Assembly: GCF_000302535.1 (NCBI RefSeq)
Contig: NC_018708.1
Span: forward strand, 1,674,001 to 1,738,000
Length of the DNA stretch: 64,000 nt
Origin: Acidovorax sp. KKS102
Lineage (GTDB): Bacteria; Pseudomonadota; Gammaproteobacteria; Burkholderiales; Burkholderiaceae_C
Reading direction: 5' to 3'
Both the position numbers and the translations under genes were made by a program. Shown here piece after piece: positions 27,630-37,245 of this stretch (positions are counted from its first letter, which is position 1; every line of letters begins with the position of its first letter). The notes under the pieces are model-generated. The model did not search any database, was not told the origin of the DNA, and was given only the letters and a program-made list of their open reading frames with translations.

Positions 27630-28793
27630 ATGCACATCCCTGGTGTGAAATGGGGCGCGCTGGCCATGGTGGCCACGCTGGCAGCCTGCGGCGGCAGCGA
27701 CAACTATCCGTACCCCACCCTGAACGGCGACAAGCCCCTGGTCATCGGCCACCGGGGCACGGCGGGCTACCGGCCCGACCACACGCTGGAAGGCTACAAG
27801 CTGGCCATCGACATGGGCGCCGACTTCATCGAGCCCGATCTGGTGGCCACCAAGGATGGTGTGCTGGTCGCCCGCCACGAGCCCAACATCACCGGCACCA
27901 CCGATGTCTCCACCCGCCCCGAATTCGCCAGCCGCAAGACCAAGAAAGTGGTGGACGGCGTAGAGGAAGAAGGCTGGTTTGTCACCGACTTCACCCTGGC
28001 CGAACTCAAGACCCTGCGCGCCATCCAGCCCCTTTCCGACCGCGACCAGTCGTACAACGGCAAGTTCCAGATCCCCACCTTTGAAGAAGTGCTGGACCTG
28101 GCCAAGACCGAAGGCGCCAAGGCGGGCCGCACCGTGGGCGTGTACCCCGAGACCAAGCACCCCACCTACCACGTCAAGCAAGGCCTGCCGTTGGAAGACC
28201 GCCTGCTGGCCATCCTGGCCAAGTACGGCTACACCTCCAAGAGCTCACCCGTCATCATCCAGTCGTTCGAAGTCTCCAACCTCAAGTACCTGCGCACCAA
28301 GACCCAGGTGCGCCTGGTGCAGCTGGTGGACGCAGACGATGTGAACCCCGATGGCACCATGTCGCTGGTGGCCCCGTACGACAAGCCCTATGACTTTGCC
28401 GTGGCCGGTGACTCGCGCACCTTCGCCAGCCTGCTGACCCCCGCGGGCCTCAAGGAAGTCAAGACCTATGCCGACGGCATTGGTCCCTGGAAGCCCTACC
28501 TGATCCCCTCCAAGCAAGTGGATGCCAACAAGGACGGCAAGCCTGACGACCTGAACGGCGACGGCAAGATCGACGAGCGCGACCGCGTGATGATGGCGCC
28601 TACTGACGTGGTGAAGAACGCACACGCTGAAGGCCTGTTCGTGCACGCCTACACCTTCCGCAACGAAGCCAAGCGCCTGGCCTCGGACTTCAAGGGCGAC
28701 CCCAAGGCCGAGTACAAGCTGTTCTACAACCTGGGTGTGGACGGCGTGTTCAGCGACTTTGCCGACACGGCCAAGGCAGCGCGGGACAACTGA
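27630..28793 (+). CDS. Glycerophosphodiester phosphodiesterase lipoprotein with calcium-loop insert
   Basis: Hydrolyses glycerophosphodiesters to glycerol-3-phosphate and an alcohol. 387 residues. A short lipoprotein signal with TLAACGG is at residues 15-21. The GDPD core has [19 protein letters not shown], then [20 protein letters not shown] (catalytic His, Glu, Asp). Near residues 300-320 an insert with two EF-hand-like loops, [18 protein letters not shown], followed by ERD, probably binds calcium. The ATG at 27630 follows GAGGAGAAGAG; the frame is open upstream without family similarity. A Pho-box-like array suggests induction by phosphate starvation. Confidence 0.9.
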   Translation: MHIPGVKWGALAMVATLAACGGSDNYPYPTLNGDKPLVIGHRGTAGYRPDHTLEGYKLAIDMGADFIEPDLVATKDGVLVARHEPNITGTTDVSTRPEFASRKTKKVVDGVEEEGWFVTDFTLAELKTLRAIQPLSDRDQSYNGKFQIPTFEEVLDLAKTEGAKAGRTVGVYPETKHPTYHVKQGLPLEDRLLAILAKYGYTSKSSPVIIQSFEVSNLKYLRTKTQVRLVQLVDADDVNPDGTMSLVAPYDKPYDFAVAGDSRTFASLLTPAGLKEVKTYADGIGPWKPYLIPSKQVDANKDGKPDDLNGDGKIDERDRVMMAPTDVVKNAHAEGLFVHAYTFRNEAKRLASDFKGDPKAEYKLFYNLGVDGVFSDFADTAKAARDN

Positions 28794-28840
28794 AAGATGC
28801 CACTGCACGCTACTAAGTAGCGTTCTGCGCACCCGTCAAA

Positions 28841-28865
28841 AAGCCCGCTTCGGCGGGCTTTTTTT
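28841..28865. terminator. Bidirectional terminator between GDPD and the 28.9-kb gene
   Basis: AAGCCCGC, loop TTCG, GCGGGCTT and a T-run on the plus strand; the A-run on the left makes it work for the opposing gene too. It serves two convergent genes. Confidence 0.88.
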
Positions 28866-28886
28866 ATGCGACGGTGTGGTGCGGGG

Positions 28887-29570
28887 TCAGAACCCCAGCG
28901 CAAACCCCACGCTGAGCAAGGTGCGCCCTTGCTGGCGGCCAATGGTGGCGTCGAGCTGCCTGCCGGGCGCCCACTCCCACCGGGCGCCGGTCTGAAACGT
29001 GGGGGCGCCGTGCTGGGTGCCAAAGGCTTCCAGGTGCGGCGTGATGGCGCCCCAGCTGCGTTCCACCGAGGCGCCCCAGGTGGCGCGCCAGGACTGGCCG
29101 CGCTCGCGCTGGCTGCCCAGGTTGGCATTGACCACGCCCCAGGTCGCGGCGCAGGTGCCGATGAGATTGAGCGCGACCACGCTGCCTGCGCTCTGCCCGG
29201 CACCTTGGCGCCGGTGCACGACGCCCGCGCTGCTGCCTGCGTTGCAGCCTTGTTCTTGCGCGGGGCTCCACAGCCACTTGGCCTGCAGGCCTTGCAGGGT
29301 ATGGCGCTCGTTGCGGTCACGCGCCAACACGGCGCCCAGCTCCAGTCCAGCGATGGGGGTGAACGCAGGGGCCATGGACACCGTGCCGGGCTGGCCGCGC
29401 TGGCCCTCCCACCACACTTCGACGTGACCCTGGCCCACCTCGTCCACGCCCGCATCGTCCACGGACAGGGGGCGCCCGGCGTGGGCGGGCCAGGCCAGGC
29501 ACAGGGCGGTGGTGGCCGCCAGCAGGTTCAGGGCGGGTGTAGGGGCGGTGGTGCTGCAACGAGGGGTCAT
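28887..29570 (-). CDS. Putative exported beta-rich protein, unknown function
   Basis: I do not recognise the family. From the ATG at 29570 the protein has 227 residues, with a signal peptide (LNLLAATTALCLAWPAHA, cleavage near residue 31). The mature part is rich in Trp, Gly and alternating polar/hydrophobic residues and ends in Phe (LSVGFALGF), the usual sign of an outer-membrane beta-barrel. Two Cys (in QGCNAGSS and IGTCAATW) may pair. It is positioned just behind mutL on the same strand (67 bases), but a link is not evident. The frame extends upstream to 29648 without a better start. Confidence 0.65.
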   Translation of the reverse strand: MTPRCSTTAPTPALNLLAATTALCLAWPAHAGRPLSVDDAGVDEVGQGHVEVWWEGQRGQPGTVSMAPAFTPIAGLELGAVLARDRNERHTLQGLQAKWLWSPAQEQGCNAGSSAGVVHRRQGAGQSAGSVVALNLIGTCAATWGVVNANLGSQRERGQSWRATWGASVERSWGAITPHLEAFGTQHGAPTFQTGARWEWAPGRQLDATIGRQQGRTLLSVGFALGF

Positions 29571-29637
29571 GGAGGGCGATGGGCAATGGCTGGAGGAGGG
29601 GGCTCTGGCTATGTCGCGGGCGGGGTGGTGCCCGCCG

Positions 29638-31725
29638 CTACCGTCCACGCAGGAACAACGCGTCCAGCTCCTTCATGCTCAGCTGCCGCCAGGTGGGGCG
29701 GCCATGGTTGCACTGGTCGGAGCGGTCGGTGGTTTCCATCTGGCGCAGCAAGGCGTTCATCTCGTCGATGGTGAGTTTGCGGTTGGCCCGCACGGCACCG
29801 TGGCAGGCCATGGTGCCCAGGATTTCATTGCGGGCGCGCTGCACCACGGTGGTGGCGTCGTGTGCGGCCAGTTCGGCCAGCACGCTGCGAGCCAGCTCTA
29901 CCGGGTCGCCCTGCGCCAATGTGGTGGGCACGGCGCGCACGGCCAGCGTCTTGGGGGAGAAGGGCACCACCTCCAGGCCCAGCATGGCCAGCACCTCGGC
30001 AGACTCTTCGGCCGTCGCGACTTCCTGTGGCGTGGCGGCGAAGGTGGCAGGGATCAGCAAGGGCTGACTCGCGATGCGCGCGCCGCTGTCCACCTGGGCC
30101 TTCAGGCGCTCGTAGACGATGCGTTCGTGGGCGGCATGCATGTCCACCACCACCATGCCCTGGGCGTTTTCGGCCAGGATGTACACACCGTGTAACTGCG
30201 CCACGGCCTTGCCCAGGGGCCAGGCGGTTTCCTGGCCATCGCGGCCCACGGGCCAGGCCGTGGACGGGTTGTTGGCACGGGGCGCGGTTGTGGATGCTGC
30301 AGAGGGCGCCGCTATCTCTGCAGGCTGCGCGCCATCCCACCCCGTAGCAGACGCGCCGGATGTACCAGGCATTGCGGGCGCTGGAGGCGTTGGGTTCGCA
30401 TCGGCCTGGGCCGAAGGTGCCCACAGCCCACCCACCGCAGCGCCAGACGCTGGGTCTGCCATAGTGCTTGCGGAGGGCGCACCGCGCGGTGCCCACAGGG
30501 CCGCCAAGTCTTCGACGCGGTGGCCGCGTTCTTCAAATTTGATAGCAGCCTGGGCATTCCACACTAGCGCTTGGGGCGTCTGGGGCTTGAAATGTTCCGC
30601 ATCACCTGCTGTAGTGGGGTTGGGCGCCACCGCAGCCGCTGCCAGTGCGGCGGCGCGGGGCGCTGCGAGCGCGTTTTCTACCGCATGGCGCACGGCCTGG
30701 TGCACCTCGCGGCTGTCGCGAAAGCGCACCTCGATCTTGGTGGGGTGCACGTTCACGTCCACACGCGCCGGGTCAATCTCCACATACAGCGCGTAGATGG
30801 GCTGCTTGTTGCCGTGTAGCACGTCTTCGTAGGCGCTGCGGGCCGCGTGGGTGAGCACCTTGTCACGCACAAAGCGGCCGTTGACGTAGCAGTACTGGTG
30901 GTCAGGCCGCGAGCGGGCCGCGTCGGGCAGGCCTGCGCGGCCGGTGACGGTGACAGGCCCCACGCGGTGCTGCACAGCAACCGACTGGGTGACGAAGTCC
31001 TCGCCCAGCACATCTGACAGGCGCCGGGCCAGCGCATCCTGCGCATCGGTTTGGCCGGGCACGAAGGTGGCGCGCCACTGCTCCACCAGCTTGCCCTCGT
31101 GCCAGATGGCAAAGCCCACATCAGGCCGCGCCAGCGCGTGGCGGCGCACCGATTCAATGCAGTGCGCCAGCTCGGTGGCGTCGGTCTTCAAGAACTTGCG
31201 GCGCGCGGGGGTGGAGAAGAACAGTTCCTTCACCTCCACCGTGGTGCCGGTGCTGCGTGCGGCGGGGCGCAGCTCGCCGCTGCGTGCGTCCAGCAAGAAG
31301 GCGCTGGCCTGAGCCGCCGGGCGCGAGAGCAGGGCCATCTCCGACACCGAGGCAATCGCCGCCAGCGCCTCGCCCCGAAAGCCCATGGTGGCCACGGTCT
31401 CCAGGTCGTTCAGGTTGGTGATCTTGCTGGTGGCGTGGCGGCGCAGGGCCACGGGCAGTTCTTCTTGCGGAATGCCACCACCATCGTCTTCCACCGTGAT
31501 CAGCCGCACCCCACCTGCCGACAGCCGCACAGTGATTTGCGTGGCACCCGCGTCCAGTGCGTTGTCCACCAGTTCCCGCACCACCGAGGCCGGGCGCTCC
31601 ACCACCTCGCCAGCTGCAATCTGGCTGATCAGCTCATCGGGCAGATCGCGGATGGGGCGGCGCGCGGGGGGCGTGGGGCCGGAGGCGGGCTGCGCCGCTG
31701 CGAGGGAGGAGGTGGTGTCGTTCAC
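29638..31725 (-). CDS. mutL: DNA mismatch repair protein MutL, endonuclease-type motifs
   Basis: 695 residues from a GTG at 31725; an open frame continues to 32502 but has no MutL similarity. The GHKL ATPase domain has ISQIAAGEVVERPASVVREL, then DDGGGI and MGFRGEALAAIA. A long Ala/Pro-rich linker (about 360-510) contains repeat copy 4 in frame. The C-terminal domain has DMHAAHERIVYE, an M-for-Q form of the DQHA-x2-E-x4-E metal motif, plus MACHGAVRANRKL and QCNHGRPTW. This matches nicking-type MutL used in bacteria without MutH. Absence of mutH cannot be tested here. Confidence 0.95.
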   Translation of the reverse strand: MNDTTSSLAAAQPASGPTPPARRPIRDLPDELISQIAAGEVVERPASVVRELVDNALDAGATQITVRLSAGGVRLITVEDDGGGIPQEELPVALRRHATSKITNLNDLETVATMGFRGEALAAIASVSEMALLSRPAAQASAFLLDARSGELRPAARSTGTTVEVKELFFSTPARRKFLKTDATELAHCIESVRRHALARPDVGFAIWHEGKLVEQWRATFVPGQTDAQDALARRLSDVLGEDFVTQSVAVQHRVGPVTVTGRAGLPDAARSRPDHQYCYVNGRFVRDKVLTHAARSAYEDVLHGNKQPIYALYVEIDPARVDVNVHPTKIEVRFRDSREVHQAVRHAVENALAAPRAAALAAAAVAPNPTTAGDAEHFKPQTPQALVWNAQAAIKFEERGHRVEDLAALWAPRGAPSASTMADPASGAAVGGLWAPSAQADANPTPPAPAMPGTSGASATGWDGAQPAEIAAPSAASTTAPRANNPSTAWPVGRDGQETAWPLGKAVAQLHGVYILAENAQGMVVVDMHAAHERIVYERLKAQVDSGARIASQPLLIPATFAATPQEVATAEESAEVLAMLGLEVVPFSPKTLAVRAVPTTLAQGDPVELARSVLAELAAHDATTVVQRARNEILGTMACHGAVRANRKLTIDEMNALLRQMETTDRSDQCNHGRPTWRQLSMKELDALFLRGR
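30534..30573. repeat. GCTATC/CTAGCGC repeat, copy 4 (inside mutL)
   Basis: AAATTTGATAGCAGCCTGGG, a short spacer, then ACTAGCGCTTGG. It has the same order as copies 1 and 6, and lies in the variable linker of mutL without breaking the frame. Confidence 0.6.
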
Positions 31726-31833
31726 CCGGGGGATTTTAGGGCGGGGGCTGTGCAGGGATATCGGGCGGTGCGGCGGACGGGATGGGGATAATGCGCCCAC
31801 CTTTTTTCCGCGCCGCGCCGGGCCTGCCTCTTC

Positions 31834-32481
31834 ATGGAACTTGTCACTTTTCTCATCGACTTCATCCTGCACGTGGACAAGTACCTGGAGGCGTTTGTGC
31901 AGACCTACGGCATGTGGGTGTATGCGCTGCTGTTCGCCATCGTGTTTGTCGAAACGGGTCTGGTGGTGATGCCGTTCCTGCCGGGCGACTCGCTGCTGTT
32001 CATCGTGGGCGCGCTGTGTGGGGCGGGGATGATGAACTTTCCGCTGGCGTGCGGGGTGCTGCTGGCGGCGGCCATTTTGGGCGACCAGTGCAACTATTCG
32101 ATTGGCCGCTACTTTGGACCCAAGGTGTTCCAGTGGGAGGATTCGCGCTGGTTCAACCGCCGGGCGTTCAATCAGGCGCATGAGTTTTATGAGCGCTACG
32201 GCGGCATCACCATCGTGATTGCGCGCTTCATGCCCTTCATCCGCACGTTTGCACCCTTCGTGGCGGGTGTGGCTGAAATGAACCGTGCCAAGTTCACCGC
32301 GTACAACGTGGGTGGTGCGCTGCTGTGGGTGCTCGGTATTGCCACGGCGGGGTACTTCTTCGGCAACTTTGCGTGGGTCAAGGAGAACCTGGACAAGATC
32401 ATCTGGGCGATGATTTTTGTGCCGGGCCTGATCGCCATCTTTGGCGCGTGGCGCGCAGGGCGTCAGGCGCGTACGGTCTGA
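31834..32481 (+). CDS. DedA family membrane protein
   Basis: 215 residues, six or so hydrophobic stretches. DedA hallmarks: VFVETGLVVMPFLPGDSLLF near residue 40, a glycine-rich helix, and RFMPFIRTFAPFVAGVAEM near residue 135 with the conserved Phe-x-Arg segment. DedA/DTT-type proteins are proposed lipid-carrier flippases (undecaprenyl phosphate or phosphatidylethanolamine) needing proton-motive force; the specific lipid is not readable. It is divergent from mutL and is followed by a strong terminator. Confidence 0.93.
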   Translation: MELVTFLIDFILHVDKYLEAFVQTYGMWVYALLFAIVFVETGLVVMPFLPGDSLLFIVGALCGAGMMNFPLACGVLLAAAILGDQCNYSIGRYFGPKVFQWEDSRWFNRRAFNQAHEFYERYGGITIVIARFMPFIRTFAPFVAGVAEMNRAKFTAYNVGGALLWVLGIATAGYFFGNFAWVKENLDKIIWAMIFVPGLIAIFGAWRAGRQARTV

Positions 32482-32508
32482 AGATCGCCCATCTGCTACC
32501 AAAACAAG

Positions 32509-32548
32509 AGCGGCAGGCGCATGTGGATCATGCGCCTGCCGCTTTTTT
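32509..32548 (+). terminator. Strong Rho-independent terminator after the DedA gene
   Basis: A perfect 15-bp stem: 32509-32523 pairs with 32529-32543 around TGGAT, followed by TTTTTT. It overlaps no coding region. Confidence 0.92.
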
Positions 32549-32601
32549 GATGCCCAAACAGGTGCTGAGCATCCAGCGGGAGCGCTCAGCGCCCCGCAAA
32601 T

Positions 32602-32841
32602 TTAACGGCGGTAGGGGCGACGCTGGTCGCGGTCTTCACCCACCTCATGGCCGATGAGGGCGCCGGCTGCGGCACCGCCGATGGTGCCCACGGGGCCGCC
32701 GAAGATGGCATTACCGGCAACGCCGCCGACCACGGCGCCGACGCCAGTGCCCACTTGGGCGTTGGTGGGGTTGGATGCACAACCACCCAGTGCCAGGGCC
32801 GCGGTGCAAGTGGTCGCGAGAAGAATGTGACGGATTTTCAT
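32602..32841 (-). CDS. Small glycine-zipper lipoprotein
   Basis: 79 residues: lipobox ALGGC at residues 17-21, then a glycine-zipper segment VGTGVGAVVGGVAGNAIFGG and VGTIGGAAAGALIGHEVG, of the Rick_17kDa/OmpA-like 2TM type. The tail is charged (EDRDQRRPYRR). Such proteins sit in the outer membrane as stress-related lipoproteins. ATG at 32841 with an AAGGAATC-like upstream sequence. Monocistronic, convergent with the DedA gene. It is a second, smaller relative of the 57.8-kb gene. Confidence 0.85.
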   Translation of the reverse strand: MKIRHILLATTCTAALALGGCASNPTNAQVGTGVGAVVGGVAGNAIFGGPVGTIGGAAAGALIGHEVGEDRDQRRPYRR

Positions 32842-33117
32842 GGCGAGATTCCTTGATGGTTGTGGAGTCAGGCCGTGGTCCCCTTCCGCAGTGGCGGCTG
32901 AAGCTCGACCTGTGCCTCTACTGTGGCTCGTGATGCTTTTTGTCGGTGTAGGCAGGCGAGGGCGGTGGCTGTAGGACAGGCTCCTAGAGCGCGTGGACGG
33001 ATCCCCGGCCAAAACCTCAGCAGGCTCTAAGGGTTTGCCTGCGCTTGGCGCTGTTGCCAACCGCGTTGCGCAGGCAGATCATTTCCTGGGCGTACAAAAC
33101 TTACACAAGGACACGCG

Positions 33118-34698
33118 ATGACCCAGCACATCCAGCACGCCGGCCGGGGGGCCGTGGGCGCTCAATTGACGGTGGCGCAGCAGATCAGCTTGATCGTGGG
33201 GGTGGCGGTGCTGGCGCTGGTGGTGGTGCTGGTGCTCAGCCTTGTGCGGGTGCAGCATCTGGGGGCCACGGTGGACCATCTCGCATCAGAGCAGGTGGAG
33301 AGGCTGCAACTGGCGCTGCGCTGGCGCAGCAACATCGCCGTCAATTCCACGCGCGTGTTCTCCATCGCCCAGACCGAGGGCGATGACCTGCAAAACTACT
33401 TCAAGGACACGATGGCGGCCACCACGGCCGACACCAGCAAGGTGCAAAAGCGCTACACCGAGCTGGAAAACAGCCCCGAGGGCCTGCGCATCCAGGAGGA
33501 GCTGGCCACCATCCGCAAGTCGTACCTGGAGACGCGCGACAAGTCGCTGGAGCTGAAAAAGGCGGGCGACATGGCCCAGGCGCGCGCCTATGCGCTGGGC
33601 ACGTTTGCCCCAGTGCTGGACAAGTACAACGCCATTGCTGACAAGATGGTCGATTACCAGGTGCGCCGCTCGGCCGAGCAGGCGGCCGAGGCGGCTGAAC
33701 TCATCCAGTCCTACCGCATGACGGTGCTGGTGGCCGGCGTGGCGGGGCTCGCGCTGCTGGTGGTGCTGTCGTGGGTGGTGGTGCAGCGCATCCGACGCTC
33801 GCTGGGGGCGGTGAGCGCGGTGGCGCAGCGCATTGGCGAGGGCGACCTGTCCCAGCCCATCGAGGTGCATGGGCGGGGCGAGGTGGCCGAGATGATGCGG
33901 GCCATGCAGGGCATGCAGACCTCGCTGGTGCGCATCGTGGCCGATGTGCGGCACAGCAGCGACAGCATTGCCACGGGCTCCAGCGAGATCGCCATGGGCA
34001 ATGCGGACCTGAGCCAGCGCACGGAAGAGCAGGCCAGCAACCTGGAGGAAACGGCCGCCTCCATGGAGCAGATCACCAGCACCGTGAAGAACAACGCCGA
34101 CACCGCGCGCAAGGCCGCGACGCTGGCCGGCTCGGCATCGCAGGCGGCAGTCAAGGGCGGCGAGGTGGTGGGCCAGGTGGTGACGACCATGCAGGACATC
34201 TCGGCCGCGTCCCGAAAGATCACCGACATCATCAGCGTGATCGACGGCATTGCATTCCAGACCAACATCCTGGCGCTGAACGCGGCGGTGGAGGCCGCAC
34301 GCGCCGGTGAACAGGGCCGTGGCTTTGCCGTGGTGGCCAGCGAGGTGCGCAGCCTGGCCCAGCGTAGCGCCGAAGCCGCCAAGGAGATCAAGGCCCTGAT
34401 CGGTGCGAGTGTGGAGAAGGTGGAAAACGGCACGCAGCTGGTGAGCAACGCCGGGCAGAGCATGGAAGACATCGTCGCCCAAGTGCAGCGGGTGAGCGAC
34501 CTGATTGGCGAAATCTCCAGCGCCACGGGCGAGCAGACCATCGGCATCAGCCAGGTGGGCGAGGCGGTGATGCAGCTCGACCAGGTCACCCAGCAGAACG
34601 CTGCGCTGGTGGAGCAGAGCGCGGCGGCGGCCGACAGCCTCAAGCACCAGGCGGCGCGGCTGTCAGAGATCGTGAGCGTGTTCCGGCTGGGGCGCTGA
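33118..34698 (+). CDS. Methyl-accepting chemotaxis protein
   Basis: 526 residues. Helix 1 at about 26-46 and helix 2 at about 200-221 flank a periplasmic four-helix-bundle domain. HAMP follows ([20 protein letters not shown]), then the methyl-accepting domain. The signalling tip is [20 protein letters not shown] with [15 protein letters not shown]. Typical methylation-helix segments [19 protein letters not shown] are present. The C-terminus ([10 protein letters not shown]) has no NWETF pentapeptide, so it likely depends on other receptors for CheR/CheB recruitment. The ligand is unknown. It lies 276 bases from the lipoprotein gene, divergent. Confidence 0.93.
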   Translation: MTQHIQHAGRGAVGAQLTVAQQISLIVGVAVLALVVVLVLSLVRVQHLGATVDHLASEQVERLQLALRWRSNIAVNSTRVFSIAQTEGDDLQNYFKDTMAATTADTSKVQKRYTELENSPEGLRIQEELATIRKSYLETRDKSLELKKAGDMAQARAYALGTFAPVLDKYNAIADKMVDYQVRRSAEQAAEAAELIQSYRMTVLVAGVAGLALLVVLSWVVVQRIRRSLGAVSAVAQRIGEGDLSQPIEVHGRGEVAEMMRAMQGMQTSLVRIVADVRHSSDSIATGSSEIAMGNADLSQRTEEQASNLEETAASMEQITSTVKNNADTARKAATLAGSASQAAVKGGEVVGQVVTTMQDISAASRKITDIISVIDGIAFQTNILALNAAVEAARAGEQGRGFAVVASEVRSLAQRSAEAAKEIKALIGASVEKVENGTQLVSNAGQSMEDIVAQVQRVSDLIGEISSATGEQTIGISQVGEAVMQLDQVTQQNAALVEQSAAAADSLKHQAARLSEIVSVFRLGR

Positions 34699-34718
34699 CC
34701 GCCTTGGCGGGCAGCGGC

Positions 34719-35060
34719 TCAAGCGGTTGGGGCCGGCTTGAGGCACATCGTGACCAGCAGGGACGCAGGCTCCACCGCCTTGAGCGAATGCAGCGCGCGC
34801 GGTGCCAGATGCACAAAGTCGCCGGGGTGCAACTGCTGCACGCCCTGGTCGCTCGCAAACTCCACCACGCCCTCGATGCACAACACGGTGGCCTCGCCGG
34901 GCGTCTGGTGCTCTTTCATGGATTTGCCCACCGGCAGGACCACCCGCATGACTTCGAGCTGGCCGGCTTTGAGGATGGCGGTGGTGACGGTGTCGGCCAA
35001 ACGCGCCCCCAGAGGGCGCACGCTGACGATCTGGCCAGATTGGGCGTGGGGCAGGGCCAT
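34719..35060 (-). CDS. Small cupin-domain protein
   Basis: 113 residues, a single cupin fold. The first motif reads PVGKSMKEHQTPGEATVLCIEG; the second is LHPGDFVHLAPRALHSLKAV. Metal ligands His, Glu and a second-motif His are present in recognisable positions. No catalytic role is known; relatives bind small molecules or act as isomerases. The ATG at 35060 follows AGGAGAA. It is convergent with the MCP gene, only 20 bases away. Confidence 0.85.
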   Translation of the reverse strand: MALPHAQSGQIVSVRPLGARLADTVTTAILKAGQLEVMRVVLPVGKSMKEHQTPGEATVLCIEGVVEFASDQGVQQLHPGDFVHLAPRALHSLKAVEPASLLVTMCLKPAPTA

Positions 35061-35181
35061 GGCAGTTCTCCTTGCTGGCCTGGGCGCGGTGCGCGCCCGG
35101 CCGATGCAGCCTACTGTGCCTGCAGTTGGCAGTGCGCGCAAGGTGGTCTGGCTGCCCCGCGCGCCCGGCCCTTGGACCTGC

Positions 35182-36648
35182 CTACACCGACCGGCTGCGC
35201 GCCAGCGGTGGGTTCTTGGCAAAGTAGCGCGTGATGCCGCGCATCAGCGCATCGGCCAGCTGCTCCTGGTAGGCGCTGCTGCGCAGGCGCTTTTCCTCTT
35301 CGGGGTTGCTGATGAAGGCGGTTTCGACCAGCACGCTGGGGATGTCGGGCGCCTTGAGCACGGCAAAGCCTGCCTGCTCCACGCGCGGCTTGTGCAGCTT
35401 GCCCACATTGCCGATCTCGCCCAGCAGCACGGTGCCGAGCTTGAGGCTGTCGTTGATCTGCGCGGTGGTGCTCATGTCCAGCAGCGCGCGCTGCACATGC
35501 TGGTCCTTGGACTGCACGTTGATGCCGCCCACCAGGTCGGCCTGGTTTTCCTTGTTGGCCAGCCAGCGGGCTGCGGTGCTGGAGGCCCCGCCCTGGCTCA
35601 GCGCAAACACGCTGGCGCCGCGCGCCTCGGGCGTGGTGAAGGCGTCGGCATGGATGGAGACGAACAGGTCGGCCTGCACGCGCCGGGCTTTTTGCACGCG
35701 GGTGCCCAGGGGCACAAAGTAGTCGCCGTCGCGCGTGAGGTAGGCGCGCATGGGGTTGCCGCCCACGGTGGTGGCGTTGATGCGGTCGCGCAGCAGGTGG
35801 GCCACGCGCAGCACCACGTCTTTTTCGCGGGTGCCGGAGGGGCCAATGGCGCCGGGGTCTTCGCCCCCGTGGCCGGGGTCGAGTGCCACGATGATGATGC
35901 GGTCGGTCTCGGTGGCTGTGGCGCGGTTGCCGGGGCGCGATGGCGCTGCGGGGGCTGCCCCGGGTGCAGGCGCCGCCGCCACTGCTGGTGGCGGGGCGGG
36001 CGGCTGTGCACCTGTGCTGCCGGTGGTGGGGCCATTTGCGCGCTGCGCGATCAGGTCGCCCAGCGGGTCGTGCTCGGCAGCCGGTGCGGGCGCGCGGGCG
36101 GTGGCAGGGGCGCTGGCAGGCGAGGGGGCAGACGCAGCAGCGGGGCCGTTGGCATCGCGCAGGCGCTCGGCAATCAGGGCCTCCAGCGGGTCCACAGGCG
36201 CTGCAGGGTACAGGTCAAACACCAGCCGGTGGCGGTAGGCGGCCACAGGCGGCAGGGTGAACACCTGCGGCATGGCGGGCTGCTTGAGGTCCACCACCAG
36301 GCGCACCACGCCGGGCGCGTTCTGGCCCACGCGGATGCCCGCGATGTTGGGGTCGTCGGGCTTGACCTTGGCCACCAGTTCGCGCAGCTCGGGGCTCAGG
36401 TCGATGCCCTCAATGTCCACCGCCAAGCGCGGCGGCGAGGTCACGAAAAACTGCTTGGCCACCAGCGCGCCATCGGACTCGATGGTGACGCGTGAATACT
36501 CAGGGGCAGGCCACACGCGCACGGCCACGATGGTGGCGCCGCGTGCAATCTGCTGTGTACCCAGCAGCAGTACCAGGCTGCTGGCGCGCAGCACGGCGCG
36601 GCGCGATGGCTGGGGGGCTTGGCGGGCAGGCAAGGTGGGTTCGTTCAC
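35182..36648 (-). CDS. amiC: N-acetylmuramoyl-L-alanine amidase (AmiC type)
   Basis: Cleaves the peptide stem from peptidoglycan at the septum. 488 residues. SRRAVLRAS near residue 15 with a following hydrophobic stretch is a Tat signal, as in E. coli AmiC. The AMIN domain (about 40-150) is followed by an Ala/Pro linker. The amidase domain (about 250-475) has ALDPGHGGEDPGAIG, a His in VSIHADAF, and VETAFISNPEEE with the catalytic Glu. It follows tsaE by six bases on the same strand, the standard tsaE-amiC order. Confidence 0.93.
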   Translation of the reverse strand: MNEPTLPARQAPQPSRRAVLRASSLVLLLGTQQIARGATIVAVRVWPAPEYSRVTIESDGALVAKQFFVTSPPRLAVDIEGIDLSPELRELVAKVKPDDPNIAGIRVGQNAPGVVRLVVDLKQPAMPQVFTLPPVAAYRHRLVFDLYPAAPVDPLEALIAERLRDANGPAAASAPSPASAPATARAPAPAAEHDPLGDLIAQRANGPTTGSTGAQPPAPPPAVAAAPAPGAAPAAPSRPGNRATATETDRIIIVALDPGHGGEDPGAIGPSGTREKDVVLRVAHLLRDRINATTVGGNPMRAYLTRDGDYFVPLGTRVQKARRVQADLFVSIHADAFTTPEARGASVFALSQGGASSTAARWLANKENQADLVGGINVQSKDQHVQRALLDMSTTAQINDSLKLGTVLLGEIGNVGKLHKPRVEQAGFAVLKAPDIPSVLVETAFISNPEEEKRLRSSAYQEQLADALMRGITRYFAKNPPLARSRSV

Positions 36649-36654
36649 GGCGTC

Positions 36655-37245
36655 TCAGAGAGCTTGCAGCAGGCTGCGCCCGGTGGCGGTGGGGGCATGC
36701 AGCGTGACCTTCCTTTCGGTGTCATCCGTTGCTTCAATGTGAATAGCAAGGTCTGCAAGCGGAGTAAGCGCTGCAGCCTTTTCCGGCCATTCTGCCACCT
36801 TGAGACCGGGGTTGGCAAAAATGTCCCTGAAACCGGCGTCTTCCCACTCGCGCGGATCGTCAAAACGGTAGAAGTCGAAGTGCCAGATTGACAGACCCGG
36901 GGCCTCGTGGGGCTCCACCACGGCATAGGTGGGGCTCTTGATACGGCCTTGCACACCCAGGGCGCGCAGCAGGTGGCGCACCAGGGTGGTCTTGCCCGCA
37001 CCCAGGTCGCCGTGCAGGGTCACGAAGGCGTTGGCCAGCAGGGGTTGTGCGGCCAGGCGCTGGGCAAAGGCGGCGGTGTCTTCCTCGCCATGCCAGGTGA
37101 ATTGGCGCGTGGGTTCGGCAGAAGTGTCGCCGGGGGGGGCGCCAGGGGCATCGCTGCCGCTTTCTACAATCTGGCCGGTATGTGGTGCAACAGTCAACTC
37201 GTTCCTCAAATGCAGGAGTGGGCCCGCGAGCTGGGATTTTCCCAA
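36655..37245 (-). CDS. tsaE: tRNA threonylcarbamoyladenosine biosynthesis ATPase TsaE
   Basis: Part of the TsaBDE complex making t6A37 in ANN-decoding tRNAs. P-loop GDLGAGKTTL and the downstream SPTYAVVEPH and WHFDFYRFDDPREWED blocks are typical. From ATG 37245 it has 196 residues, somewhat long; an in-frame TTG at 37197 would give 180. Either choice overlaps the queG start region on the other strand. The N-terminal 45 residues are not conserved family sequence. Followed by amiC. Confidence 0.9.
   Translation of the reverse strand: MGKSQLAGPLLHLRNELTVAPHTGQIVESGSDAPGAPPGDTSAEPTRQFTWHGEEDTAAFAQRLAAQPLLANAFVTLHGDLGAGKTTLVRHLLRALGVQGRIKSPTYAVVEPHEAPGLSIWHFDFYRFDDPREWEDAGFRDIFANPGLKVAEWPEKAAALTPLADLAIHIEATDDTERKVTLHAPTATGRSLLQAL

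Noticed and set aside
31726-32502. N-terminal extension of mutL in the same open frame.
   Set aside because: It lies opposite the DedA gene and has no MutL similarity; a GTG at 31725 gives the normal N-terminus.
33028-33060. Possible sigma-28 promoter (TAAG..N15..GGCGCTGT) before the chemoreceptor gene.
   Set aside because: Too many mismatches to TAAA-N15-GCCGATAA to claim.
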